Under the pieces are notes generated by a model. It searched no databases, was not told where the DNA came from, and worked only from the letters and a program-made list of their open reading frames with translations. From positions 317,307 through 381,306 of the forward strand of contig NZ_DS544873.1 of assembly GCF_000154725.1 (NCBI RefSeq): a stretch of 64,000 nt of DNA, written 5' to 3'. The stretch is from Kordia algicida OT-1 (GTDB lineage: Bacteria > Bacteroidota > Bacteroidia > Flavobacteriales > Flavobacteriaceae). This document shows positions 36,425 to 45,146 of this stretch, piece after piece (position 1 is the first letter of the stretch; each line of letters starts with the position of its first letter). The position numbers and the translations under genes are program-made.

Positions 36425-37345
36425 ATGCAATCACTACTAAATCAACATAAAAAACACAGAAAACTCACTACTTTGGTAGAAAACAGAACTACGTATAGTG
36501 CAGAATATGCCGAATTAAATATTTATGAAACCTATGCTTTTGCTGAGAAAGTTTCGCTGACATTTGACTTCCCAATTATCGCGAGCATGCTTACAGGAAA
36601 GAAAGTGATGCATTTAGATGGTTTTGAGGCGTTTGATTTTTTTCCGGGAGAATCGGTAGTAATGCCAACCAATAAAGAAATGGTTATTGATTTTCCGTTA
36701 GCGACAAAAAATTCGCCAACGCAGTGCTTGGCATTAGGAATTGACACAAGTAAGATAGAAGAAGTTGTGGGGAAATTTAATCAATCAGTACAGATTGAGA
36801 ATGAAAATAACAATTGGAACTTAGACGAAAAAGCTTCCCATTTAATTAATAATACTGATGTGAATCATTTGGTACAGCGACTTACGCATACGTTTACAAA
36901 TGATACAAGTTCTAAAGATATGTTGCTTGATTTGATGATTCAGGAATTAATTGTGCGTTTGCTACAAACCAAAGCAAAATCGCTGATTATCAATGATGCA
37001 GATCAAATGTTCACAGATACACGAATAGGTTCAGTGATAAAATATATTAAAATGCATTTGACGAATAAAGATATCAATGTAGACTCTTTGGCAAAGCAAG
37101 CATACATGAGTACTTCACACTTTCACAAGCAATTTAAAAATACGTTGGGTGTTTCTCCGATAGATTATATCAATTCAGAGCGTATCAAGTTTGCTAAAAA
37201 ACTCATTAAAGAGTCAAAAAACCTGAGAATTTCTGAAATTGCTTACAAATCTGGTTTTAACAATACGAGTTATTTTAATAGACAGTTTAAAAAGCATGAA
37301 ATGATTACGCCAACACAATTTTTGAAGTCTATTTTTGGGAAATAG
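36425..37345 (+). CDS. AraC family transcriptional regulator of the aldehyde dehydrogenase
   Basis: About 306 residues from the ATG at 36425 (MQSLLNQHKKHRK); a TTG lies two codons earlier. The N-terminal half resembles the AraC_N sensing domain (PIIASMLTGKKVMHLDG ... FFPGESVVMPTNKEM). The C-terminal 100 residues hold two helix-turn-helix motifs (SLAKQAYMSTSHFHKQFKNTLG and ISEIAYKSGFNNTSYFNRQFKK). Divergence from the aldehyde dehydrogenase suggests it activates that gene in response to an aldehyde or alcohol. Confidence 0.9.
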   Translation: MQSLLNQHKKHRKLTTLVENRTTYSAEYAELNIYETYAFAEKVSLTFDFPIIASMLTGKKVMHLDGFEAFDFFPGESVVMPTNKEMVIDFPLATKNSPTQCLALGIDTSKIEEVVGKFNQSVQIENENNNWNLDEKASHLINNTDVNHLVQRLTHTFTNDTSSKDMLLDLMIQELIVRLLQTKAKSLIINDADQMFTDTRIGSVIKYIKMHLTNKDINVDSLAKQAYMSTSHFHKQFKNTLGVSPIDYINSERIKFAKKLIKESKNLRISEIAYKSGFNNTSYFNRQFKKHEMITPTQFLKSIFGK

Positions 37346-37455
37346 ATTGGCGGGATTTGAGAAGTCAGATTGAATTTTTTATCACTTTTTAGTTCTTTAA
37401 AAGAATTGAATTTGAATTTTTATTTATGAAGCATATTTTGAAAATTAAGTTGTGT

Positions 37456-37932
37456 TTACTTATTTATAAACTCTACATCCAACACATCGCGCAATCTGTT
37501 CATACTATATCCAGAAGCGTATTTAAAAGCAAATGCAATAAAGATATAGCGAATCATTAAAAACTGTAGGATGGCAACTAAAATAAGAACAGGGTGAAAT
37601 TTTTCTTTATCTACTAGAATTGCAATGGTAATACCAACCATAGGAAAACATAAAATGATACTCAAAAGAACTTTAAAGGCTTTGTGAATTTCAACGCAAA
37701 CATAACCTGTTTTATCATTAATTTCTCCTTTCATGACACAAAACACATTTTTCCTAATTGCAGAAGAAATTAGTTTGAATTTATTTTCGGTAATCATTCC
37801 ACGAAATGATCTGTCTGTATACTTAAAAGTGAGCTTTTCCGATGGATCAGTCCTTCGTTTCAAACGATCAATAGTTTTTGATTGTGTGTCTATTAACCGA
37901 AATGAACGTTCCGTTGTTGGGAAAAATTTCAT
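37456..37932 (-). CDS. Hypothetical two-helix membrane protein
   Basis: About 158 residues from the ATG at 37932 (MKFFPTTERSFRL); an ATG at 37962 would add ten residues. The first 90 residues are soluble, with a beta-rich character and a RSFRGMITENKFKLIS segment. Two transmembrane helices at about 95-145 and a short tail follow. No family recognised. The gene stands alone, and the gap to 38193 contains the promoter of the next gene. Confidence 0.65.
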   Translation of the reverse strand: MKFFPTTERSFRLIDTQSKTIDRLKRRTDPSEKLTFKYTDRSFRGMITENKFKLISSAIRKNVFCVMKGEINDKTGYVCVEIHKAFKVLLSIILCFPMVGITIAILVDKEKFHPVLILVAILQFLMIRYIFIAFAFKYASGYSMNRLRDVLDVEFINK

Positions 37933-38087
37933 GCAGTATCTTTCTTTAAAAATAATTAGCAATTTACAATTTCTCGGTGAAAACTTTTACAAGAATGGTT
38001 CATCAAAAATAAAAATATGAAGAATAGATTTTTTGATTCAGCTTACTTTTTATACGCTATAATTGATAACTCCTAATTTTTAAAAGT

Positions 38088-38131
38088 AGGGAAAACCCTG
38101 AACGTAAAAATTGATGATTAAAATATATTTG
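38088..38131 (+). promoter_or_regulatory. Probable activator-dependent promoter of the 38193 gene
   Basis: A -7 box TATATTTG (38124-38131) matches TAnnTTTG. A small inverted repeat AGGG-AAAA-CCCT (38088-38099) is centred about 44 bases upstream of the expected transcription start, the position of a class II activator site. A -33 box is weak, which also fits activation. Confidence 0.45.
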
Positions 38132-38192
38132 AACCTTACGGCGGAATCCGAAAAGCCATAAATAGAGTAGGTTCATTCAAAACAAATATTTT

Positions 38193-38726
38193 ATGCATTA
38201 TTACTACATACCGCAACACAGTTGGGGATTATATGACCAAGCAGAAGACGGAAATATCACAGGGTTTTACTCCGCGCAAGGCGGACCATGTCGTCCTGTA
38301 ACTTTATGGTGTAGCGCGACCAATCGTGGCGCTTTTGCTCATTGGGACGATGATTCATTAATGACCGAGAATTTGCTATATTGGTTGGTAAATGGCGATT
38401 ATGAAAACCAAATAACAATTTATACCACAGAAGATGCAATGGACGAAGTAAATGCCAGCATCTTAGCAATTAATGCTGATACACAAATACTTCACGATGA
38501 AATTGAAATAGGAATTTGGGGATTTACTTTTGATGGCGATTTTGGACCCATTGATGTAGATAATATTCCAGATAATGACTTGGAAGAAATGCCAGTAAAT
38601 TGGAGCGATTATTGGGGAAATGCTCCTGATTGGCAAAATGGTAGTACATTTTCAGCTCAAATAATTTTAGCGATCAATGGTTTTTTTGCCAATTATAATG
38701 GACGTTATTATTTTGATTTTCATTAA
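38193..38726 (+). CDS. Hypothetical protein, unrecognised fold
   Basis: A 177-residue acidic, aromatic-rich protein (many Trp, Tyr, Asp) without signal peptide. Notable segments are GGPCRPVTLWCSATNRGAFAH, which contains two Cys and a His in a strand-strand context, and repeated WG/NDW pieces near the C-terminus (VNWSDYWGNAPDWQNG). Its Cys...His pattern could be a CheD/CNF-like deamidase or a papain-type site, but this is speculation. It has a well-formed promoter with an upstream inverted repeat and stands alone in an accessory region. Confidence 0.6.
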   Translation: MHYYYIPQHSWGLYDQAEDGNITGFYSAQGGPCRPVTLWCSATNRGAFAHWDDDSLMTENLLYWLVNGDYENQITIYTTEDAMDEVNASILAINADTQILHDEIEIGIWGFTFDGDFGPIDVDNIPDNDLEEMPVNWSDYWGNAPDWQNGSTFSAQIILAINGFFANYNGRYYFDFH

Positions 38727-38785
38727 AAATGATCTTTAAAAACAACCTATGAAGCCTTGAGTTCCAAACATACAACAGACCGTTA

Positions 38786-39301
38786 TCAGTATGACAAATA
38801 CATCACATAATTTGGATTGTAGCGCGTTTCAGAAATCTTAAAATCGTATTCGCCTGTAATTTTGAAGTGATGTTTCAGATAGAAACGCAATGCGCGTTCA
38901 TTCGTAATTAAAACATACAACCACATGCCTTGTTGTGTTGCTTTTTTTGAAGCTTCAATCGTGAATTGAAAAAGTTGTGCGCCAATGTTTTGTCCGTGGA
39001 ACTCTTTTAAAACATACAACCTGTCGAGTTTGGTAACTTGCGTCGCTTCAACAGTTTCGTTTGGTACATTGAGTTGAATTTTGGAATAACCCGCGAGTGT
39101 TTCATTGACAAAAATTACATAATAATGAATGTTAGCATTGTTAAATTCCGCCGCAAGCGTTTCAACAGCAAAAGCTTTTTTTACAAAAGATTCCACCGCT
39201 TCTTTTGGAGTATTTGGTAAATAAGTGTCTAAAAATGTGTTACGACCAATAATGGCAATGCTTTCGATATCTTCTGTAGTTGCTTTTCGAATTTGAATCA
39301 T
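38786..39301 (-). CDS. GNAT family N-acetyltransferase
   Basis: About 171 residues from the ATG at 39301 (MIQIRKATTEDIESI); an ATG at 39322 would add seven. It has the GNAT fold: a starting strand, RATTEDIESIAII-type first helix, the acetyl-CoA loop near LKEFHGQNIGAQLFQF (Q/RxxGxG/A variant) and a late strand ALRFYLKHHFKITGEYDF. The acceptor substrate is not evident. Single gene. Confidence 0.88.
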   Translation of the reverse strand: MIQIRKATTEDIESIAIIGRNTFLDTYLPNTPKEAVESFVKKAFAVETLAAEFNNANIHYYVIFVNETLAGYSKIQLNVPNETVEATQVTKLDRLYVLKEFHGQNIGAQLFQFTIEASKKATQQGMWLYVLITNERALRFYLKHHFKITGEYDFKISETRYNPNYVMYLSY

Positions 39302-39431
39302 CTTGATAAATTGTAGTTTCAAAAGTACGCAAATCTACCTGTTTTTTTAATTAGGATAATTCTACGCTGATTTTCTCCTTGCATAAGTCATACATTTGAG
39401 AAACATATTAACCCAAGCCAAAATTAGTATT

Positions 39432-40742
39432 ATGAAACACAAATCAAGCTTTAAACACAGCGGCATTGTTAGAGAATTGGATAAGTTACTGAGTAAAAAT
39501 TCAGAAATGAAAAAAGCCTTATTAGTTTCTTTAAAAGCAGCAAATATTGCAGCAAAGAAAGAATTAAATTCAGATTTATACAATGCTTTAAATGACGAAT
39601 TTAACGGAAATGCATGGCCAACAACGATTGAACATTACTACGATTATTTAGATATGTACGTACGTTTGGTACCTGACGAAAGCAGCGATCCAAACTATCC
39701 GAATGCTTGGAAAAGCACCGATTCTTCCAATGGTTATAACCAAAAAGTGTACGACTTACTATGTCAGTTTTATTGGTTGGTAGATCAAAAAGTAGAAGGA
39801 TCAGAACTTTCCATGCAGAGTTTTCCAAAGTTTGCCAAATGGTTACAGAAATTTGCAAAAGCTTGGGGCGCATTTTTAGATACAAAAGAGTCGTTTACCA
39901 AAGAAAGTTATTACTCGTTCCGTCATAATCCGATGTATAACTATCCTTTATATAGTGATAATTCTGAAAGTTGGACAACGTTTAATGAGTTCTTTTATAG
40001 AGAATTTAACAATGCGGATGCGAAAACGGGAATTTCCCCATTACGTCCAATTGCAGCACCAGATGACAATACAACCATTGTTGCTCCAGCAGATTGTACA
40101 TACAAAGCAGACTACAAAATTGACTCGAAAGGAAATGTGTTGGACGCAAACGGAGAAAAAACAACAGAACGTCTCAAACATACACACGCTATTGGAACGG
40201 TAAAAGAATTGCTTGATGGCAGTAAATTTGCGAAAGATTTTTACGGCGGAACGTTTGTACATTATTTCTTAGGACCGTACGATTATCACCGTTTTCACAC
40301 ACCAATAAAAGGGAAAGTGCTGGAAATTAAAGACATTCGTGGAAAAGTATACTTAAACGTAGAAATGACCGAAGACGGACAATGGGACGCACCAGATGGT
40401 TCGGAAGATGGATACGAATTTGAGCAAGCGCGCGGATTGGTCATTGTAGATGGCGGAAAAGAAGTTGGAAAAGTTGCCATACTTCCTATCGGAATGGCAC
40501 AAGTTTCAGGTGTAATGATGTACACAAAAGCAAATCCACCAAAAGGAGTTCCTGCGGAAAAACTCATCAAAGTTGGTCAGAAAGTAGTGAAAGGACAAGA
40601 ATTTGGAAAATTTAGATTCGGCGGTTCAGACATTATCATGTTATTTGAAAAACCACAAAAAGATTTGTACATGTTTAAAAAAGATCCTGGACATGTACCA
40701 ATTCACTTTCAAGTAGGACAGACTGCGATTTATACAAAATAA
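39432..40742 (+). CDS. Phosphatidylserine decarboxylase-family enzyme with PSDC N-terminal domain
   Basis: About 436 residues from the ATG at 39432 (MKHKSSFKHSG); the open frame reaches back to 39396. The N-terminal 150 residues resemble the 'phosphatidylserine decarboxylase-associated' domain (PF12588). The C-terminal part is the PS decarboxylase fold: FFYREFNNADAKTGISPLRPIAAPDD, FVHYFLGPYDYHRFHTPIKG with the conserved His, and the self-cleavage site FGGSD (canonical LGST/GSS), where the Ser becomes the pyruvoyl group. This two-domain form is typical of fungal and some bacterial secondary-metabolism decarboxylases and not of housekeeping Psd. The true substrate may be an amino acid. Confidence 0.85.
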   Translation: MKHKSSFKHSGIVRELDKLLSKNSEMKKALLVSLKAANIAAKKELNSDLYNALNDEFNGNAWPTTIEHYYDYLDMYVRLVPDESSDPNYPNAWKSTDSSNGYNQKVYDLLCQFYWLVDQKVEGSELSMQSFPKFAKWLQKFAKAWGAFLDTKESFTKESYYSFRHNPMYNYPLYSDNSESWTTFNEFFYREFNNADAKTGISPLRPIAAPDDNTTIVAPADCTYKADYKIDSKGNVLDANGEKTTERLKHTHAIGTVKELLDGSKFAKDFYGGTFVHYFLGPYDYHRFHTPIKGKVLEIKDIRGKVYLNVEMTEDGQWDAPDGSEDGYEFEQARGLVIVDGGKEVGKVAILPIGMAQVSGVMMYTKANPPKGVPAEKLIKVGQKVVKGQEFGKFRFGGSDIIMLFEKPQKDLYMFKKDPGHVPIHFQVGQTAIYTK

Positions 40743-40771
40743 CGAAGACTTTAGCCTCGATATAAAGTTAC

Positions 40772-40816
40772 AAACGCCACAAATGCTTATGAGATAGTAT
40801 TTGTGGCGTTTTTTTA
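40772..40816. terminator. Bidirectional intrinsic terminator
   Basis: A 13-bp perfect stem (AAACGCCACAAAT 40772-40784 with ATTTGTGGCGTTT 40799-40811), 14-base loop and trailing T-run, between the decarboxylase and the convergent membrane protein gene, whose stop lies inside the T-run. Confidence 0.92.
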
Positions 40817-41176
40817 TGCTTTATTTTTCTTTTCAGGAAATAAATTATCGTCTATCAATTTATTGAGAATTAAATGTATCCCAAATACTATTAAAAAGAT
40901 GAGGTTGATATTGATGAATGAGATTGTAATTTTCATGTTGATATAAAAAATATGAATTAAGTCGAAAGTTCCGATCAGCAACACAAAAAAGAAAAAATGT
41001 ACAAACCATTTTCTATTAAAAAAGTACAGAAATGTTGAAACTAAAATTAAAGCAAAACTTATGTAATGCTTCTGATGTAAAGTAATATCAGATGTCACAT
41101 GTTTTATCAGCGTAACCATCATTAATACATATATTAAAAGTAACGGAATACTATCTTTTGTAATCTTTTTAGTCAT
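40814..41176 (-). CDS. Hypothetical small membrane protein
   Basis: A 120-residue protein with four predicted transmembrane helices and a basic Lys-rich tail (FPEKKNKA). No family recognised. It starts with MTKKITKDSIPLLLIYVLM at 41176 and lies 117 bases downstream of a second small membrane protein gene on the same strand. Confidence 0.65.
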   Translation of the reverse strand: MTKKITKDSIPLLLIYVLMMVTLIKHVTSDITLHQKHYISFALILVSTFLYFFNRKWFVHFFFFVLLIGTFDLIHIFYINMKITISFININLIFLIVFGIHLILNKLIDDNLFPEKKNKA

Positions 41177-41293
41177 GTTAAGTATTTGTTGAAGTGTTCA
41201 AATATACATCTTTATCAATATGAAAAATACTTTCTAAAAAAACGCACCAACCATTCGCATGACAAAAAGACAAGTCTGCATACAATAATCATG

Positions 41294-41761
41294 TTATCTG
41301 TTTGAGGTTTTCTGCCAAAGTAATCCACCTAAAACAAAACCCACACTGCCATAAATAATGTATACCAAAGCTGGAATTGTTGTAATGGTTTCTTCAGTAA
41401 ATAATTGAATAATTTCAGTTTGTTTAAAAAAAAGAATGATGGTAATGGCAAGTAATATTCCTAAGCCGAGCAGTTCGTTAATCCAACGTTTTTTTCGAGC
41501 TGAGAAAATATGTGCGGCTAAAAAACCCCAAATCCACGGAAGTAATTGTATATGTGTCGCTTCTACTTTTGTGAAGCCAAAATAAATAAGCATTCCTATA
41601 AAAGTTATGACTAACGAAACTTGTTGAAAATTGTGGATTCTTTTTTTTTCGGTTAAAAGTTCTCTTTTAAAACAAAAAAGGACTGTTGCAAGGAAATTAT
41701 AAACTAATAATGTATAAATGGTAACAGATAAAAAAGTGCCTAAGATTGATGAAAATTGCAT
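41294..41761 (-). CDS. Hypothetical membrane protein
   Basis: A 155-residue protein with four or five transmembrane helices (about 10-30, 45-62, 73-88, 98-110, 125-145) and short charged loops such as CFKRELLTEKKRIHNF and SARKKRWINELLG. Unknown family. It and the next small membrane gene may form a short operon. Confidence 0.65.
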   Translation of the reverse strand: MQFSSILGTFLSVTIYTLLVYNFLATVLFCFKRELLTEKKRIHNFQQVSLVITFIGMLIYFGFTKVEATHIQLLPWIWGFLAAHIFSARKKRWINELLGLGILLAITIILFFKQTEIIQLFTEETITTIPALVYIIYGSVGFVLGGLLWQKTSNR

Positions 41762-42310
41762 TGATATGATGTTTCGGTTAAGTATAATAAATGTAGAAAA
41801 ACCACAACGCTACGAAATACCTACACATAGGGAAATTACTTTTGCTGGGTAAGGCACTAGGTTTTGGGAATTGGGTATTCGTAAGTTTTAAAGTGACTTT
41901 TGAAGTTCTCAGGACAAATCCACAAAAAACAAAAAACGAATAAACAAAAATTGAAGTTTATGTGTTTATAAGTTTAAGAGTTTACACTTTAAAACAAAAT
42001 GTAGAAATAATATTTAACCCAAAACCCAAAAACCAAAACCCAAAATCCAAAAAGCTGATACATTTTGCGAAGTCGAAATACAAAAACCAACCCAACGACA
42101 ATTCATCCTTAAAAAATTACAATTCAGTAGTTTCTTTTTTTGCAGTGCTCACTTTTGTTAGATATTTGAACCATCAATCAGAAACAATTAAAACAATCAA
42201 AAAATGATCAGTATCGCATTCACCATCGTAGCATATGTTTTTTCAATTATCTGAAAATTCATATAAAAACAAAAAAACAGTACAGTAAACAATCAAAAAC
42301 AACAAGAACA
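41762..42310. other. 550-base intergenic region with low-complexity repeats
   Basis: It contains A-rich low-complexity DNA including a CCCAAAA/CCAAAAC run at 42016-42055 and the stretch ACAAATCCACAAAAAACAAA (from 41914), which recurs near 45975 and 46365. A 16-residue hydrophobic ORF (MISIAFTIVAYVFSII, 42204-42254) lies 57 bases before the next gene and could be a leader peptide, but the evidence is weak. The longer open frame from 41962 is low-complexity and not protein-like. Confidence 0.4.
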
Positions 42311-42937
42311 ATGAAAAAAGTAGTATTAATTTTAGCGCTCGTAGGCTTCGGAATCGTTGCAAATGCACAAACTAAATATGAAAAAGGCATGCAAAAAGCG
42401 TTTTCATTATTAGAAGAAAATAAAAGTGCAGAAGCCGCAAATTTATTTGAGCGTATTTCCGCAGCAGCGCCACAAGAATGGTTGCCTTCTTATTACGCGG
42501 CACAAATAAATATTTTAGGAGGTTTTGCCATTAAAGATAAAAGTAAGCTTTCTCAGCAATTAGAAAAAGCACAAAAACAATTAGATCATGCAACAAGTAT
42601 TTCACCAAATAATCCAGAAATTATGATTATGCAAGCCATGTTATATACAGTTTGGGTTGCGTACGATGGTGCAACTTACGGAATGCAATATGCACCGAAA
42701 GTAAGTGAAATTTACGCAAAAGCATACGCAATGGATAAAGACAATCCACGAGTTGTATTGTGTAAAGCAGAATGGGATATGGGAAGCGCACGATACTTCG
42801 GAAAAGATACAGCACCATTTTGTAAAGAGCTGGAACGCGCCAAAACACTTTTTGAAAATGAAACTGCTACAAAAGGATTTGAACCAAGTTGGGGAAAAGA
42901 ACGCGCAATACAATTGGTAGAAGATTGTAAAAAGTAA
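42311..42937 (+). CDS. Secreted TPR-like protein
   Basis: A 208-residue protein with a signal peptide (MKKVVLILALVGFGIVANAQ). The mature part is helical with TPR-like pairs (FSLLEENKSAEAANLFERISAAAP, then KAQKQLDHATSISPNNPEIMIMQAML). It is found in other Flavobacteriaceae in front of LytS/LytTR-type regulators; here the sensor kinase starts 57 bases downstream. The exact role is unknown. Confidence 0.78.
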   Translation: MKKVVLILALVGFGIVANAQTKYEKGMQKAFSLLEENKSAEAANLFERISAAAPQEWLPSYYAAQINILGGFAIKDKSKLSQQLEKAQKQLDHATSISPNNPEIMIMQAMLYTVWVAYDGATYGMQYAPKVSEIYAKAYAMDKDNPRVVLCKAEWDMGSARYFGKDTAPFCKELERAKTLFENETATKGFEPSWGKERAIQLVEDCKK

Positions 42938-42960
42938 TCGTACCGTTCAAAAAACCTTAG

Positions 42961-42968
42961 TATCTTTG
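42961..42968 (+). promoter_or_regulatory. Candidate -7 box (TATCTTTG) of the sensor kinase
   Basis: A TAnnTTTG match in the 56-base gap before the kinase ATG at 42994, giving a leader of about 20 bases. Confidence 0.4.
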
Positions 42969-42993
42969 AAAGAAGTCTACAAAAGAAACCACA

Positions 42994-44355
42994 ATGAAAG
43001 AGTTTAGCAAAGTTGTATTTATCGGATTTATCATCGCTATTTTATTATTAGGAAAAGATTTGATGTTCGATTATATGGGCGATAAAGCTATACATTTCAA
43101 CAAAAGATTCTTAGTTAGTTTCGGGTATTACTGCATGTATTGCATTCCTATAAGTATCGTAAACTCATACTTTTTTAGTTACTTAAACTCAGAGTTGAGG
43201 TGGACAAAAACGATGAAAAAATACCGTTTGCTTATTGGAATTGTAGGTTCGGTTGTCATTACCATTTTTACGGTTTTTTTAGTGCGAATGGTGCAAGAAA
43301 TCTTTATTGAAGGAGAAAGTTATGAGGAATTCATCCAAACGGAAAATGCTGAATTTTACGTAAGTGCTTTACTGATAACCATTGTATTCTCTGTGTTTTT
43401 TCATGCGATATACTTTTACAAGGAATTACAAAAAAAGAAAGTTACTGAACAAAAAATCATCGCAGGAACAGCTTCTGCACAGTTTGATGCATTAAAAAAT
43501 CAACTAGATCCGCATTTTTTATTCAATAGTTTAAATGTATTAAGTTCTTTAATTGATGAAAATCCGCGTCAAGCGCAAAAATTTACCTCAGGATTGTCAA
43601 AGGTTTATCGGTACGTATTAGAACAAAAAAATAAAGAATTGGTCACAGTTGATGAGGAATTAAAATTTGCAAAAACCTACATGAGCTTGTTAAAAATGCG
43701 CTTTGAAGACAGTATTATTTTTGAAGCTCCTGAAACTGCGAAAAATCCAGAAAGTAAAGTTGTGCCTTTGTCACTTCAACTATTGCTGGAAAACGCGGTA
43801 AAACACAATATGGTGACACCATCCAAACCGTTACACATAAAAATATATGAAGATCAAAATAATTTAATCATAGAAAACAATCTTCAAGAAAAACAAATAG
43901 TAAAAAAGAGTAGTGGAGTAGGTTTAAACAATATCAGGCAACGATACGATTTACTTACCCAACGCGAAGTTTATATTTACAAAACTGCGTCGGACTTCCA
44001 AGTGGCAATTCCGATGCTCACAAAACAAAAAGAAATTATGAGACAAAAAGCAATTGGATCTTCCGAAAAAGAATTGGACGATCAATACATAAGAGCACGA
44101 AAACACGTAGAAAAACTAAAAGAGTTTTACTATAACTTATTATCATACTGTTTGGTAATTCCGTTTCTAATATTCATCAACCTAAAAACGGTACCACAAT
44201 TTCACTGGTTTTGGTTTCCTATGTTTGGATGGGGAATTGGATTGGCTTTTCACGCCATGAGCGTTTACATCGAAGATGGACGTTTTGGTAAAAACTGGGA
44301 AGAACGTAAAATAAGAGAATACATGGAACAAGAAGAACGCAAGCGATGGAAATAA
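42994..44355 (+). CDS. LytS/YehU-type sensor histidine kinase fused to a 2TM domain
   Basis: A 453-residue membrane protein. Four N-terminal transmembrane helices (about 7-24, 40-62, 79-98, 125-143) are followed by a His-kinase domain of the LytS/YehU type, with phospho-acceptor His174 in LDPHFLFNSLNVLSSLI and the catalytic end SSGVGLNNIRQRYDLL. Residues about 355-453 add a '2TM domain' (two helices, YIRARKHVEKLKEFYYNLLSY ... WEERKIREYM), the same module as in the two small genes that follow. Partner: the LytTR regulator at 45147. The input signal is unknown. Confidence 0.9.
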   Translation: MKEFSKVVFIGFIIAILLLGKDLMFDYMGDKAIHFNKRFLVSFGYYCMYCIPISIVNSYFFSYLNSELRWTKTMKKYRLLIGIVGSVVITIFTVFLVRMVQEIFIEGESYEEFIQTENAEFYVSALLITIVFSVFFHAIYFYKELQKKKVTEQKIIAGTASAQFDALKNQLDPHFLFNSLNVLSSLIDENPRQAQKFTSGLSKVYRYVLEQKNKELVTVDEELKFAKTYMSLLKMRFEDSIIFEAPETAKNPESKVVPLSLQLLLENAVKHNMVTPSKPLHIKIYEDQNNLIIENNLQEKQIVKKSSGVGLNNIRQRYDLLTQREVYIYKTASDFQVAIPMLTKQKEIMRQKAIGSSEKELDDQYIRARKHVEKLKEFYYNLLSYCLVIPFLIFINLKTVPQFHWFWFPMFGWGIGLAFHAMSVYIEDGRFGKNWEERKIREYMEQEERKRWK

Positions 44356-44677
44356 TAGAAAACAAAAATTATCAGGAAGAACAAGCATACATTCGCGCCA
44401 AGAAAAAGGTAGAAAATATTAAAGGATTTTACATTCACTTACTGATTTATATCTGTGTAAATTTATTCATCAGTATCAAAAAAATAATGGAAAACCTTAG
44501 CAATGGCGAAACTTTTGAAGAAGCTTTTTTGATACAGGAACATTCGTTGTTTGGCTAGCTTGGGGAATAGGACTAGGATTTCATGCATTCAATGTTTTTG
44601 TTAAAAACGGATTCTTAGGAAGTCAATGGGAAGAACGCAAAATTCAACAATATATGAACGAAGATATACGTCGTTAA
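44346..44677 (+). pseudogene. 2TM domain-containing protein, frameshifted
   Basis: It starts with an ATG at 44346 overlapping the kinase end by 10 bases. Sequence MEIIENKNYQEEQAYIRAKK continues with GFYIHLLIYICVNLF, then reaches a six-T run (44525-44530) after FEEAF; the frame there hits TAG at 44556. Reading in the +1-shifted frame gives DTGTFVVWLAWGIGLGFHAFNVF and WEERKIQQYMNEDIRR, a perfect second half of a 2TM protein ending at 44677. Seven T instead of six would restore it. It is either recent inactivation or a base-count error. Confidence 0.78.
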
Positions 44678-44690
44678 AAAAGAAAAAATT

Positions 44691-45050
44691 ATGGAAAGAT
44701 TACCTTCAACAACAACAAAAACATCAACTTCATCAGAATATAATAGAAGTTATGAAGAAGAAGAACGTTACTTGCGCGCTAAAAAAAAAGTAGATAAACT
44801 CAAAGGGTTTTACGGACATTTAGCCTCATACATCATTATCAATGTATTTATCCTAGCACTTATTGGTTTTAATTTGGGCAAAGGCGAATCTTTTTGGAAA
44901 TTTGGACACTTTTCAACAGCATTTTTCTGGGGAATTGGACTCGCATTTCATGCCGCAGGTGTTTTTGGTCCTGACTTATTTCTAGGGAAAAGCTGGGAAG
45001 AACGAAAAATTAAGCAATACATGTCTGATAATAAACGAAATTGGGAATAG
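44691..45050 (+). CDS. 2TM domain-containing protein
   Basis: A 119-residue protein: a Ser/Thr-rich soluble N-terminus, then EEERYLRAKKKVDKLKGFYGHLASY, helix, GWFGHFSTAFFWGIGLAFHAA-type second helix, and WEERKIKQYMSDNKRNWE. This is an intact copy of the 2TM module also present at the end of the kinase. It probably interacts with the kinase; the role is unknown. Confidence 0.87.
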   Translation: MERLPSTTTKTSTSSEYNRSYEEEERYLRAKKKVDKLKGFYGHLASYIIINVFILALIGFNLGKGESFWKFGHFSTAFFWGIGLAFHAAGVFGPDLFLGKSWEERKIKQYMSDNKRNWE

Positions 45051-45079
45051 GCTTTTTTGAAATTATAAATGTAAAATCT

Positions 45080-45101
45080 ACACTTCGGCTCCGCTCAGTG
45101 T
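45080..45101. repeat. 22-bp palindromic repeat, inverted copy of 8911-8932
   Basis: Begins ACACTTCGGCT and ends GCTCAGTGT. It is the exact reverse complement of the 8911-8932 motif. It lies between the 2TM gene and the response regulator. Confidence 0.7.
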
Positions 45102-45146
45102 AAACAAAAAACGAACAACAAAAAACAACAAACCAATCAATAAAAA

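Noticed and set aside
41962-42207. 81-residue plus-strand open frame
   Set aside because: Made of low-complexity Lys/Asn/Pro repeats from the CCCAAAA run, with no signal or domain.
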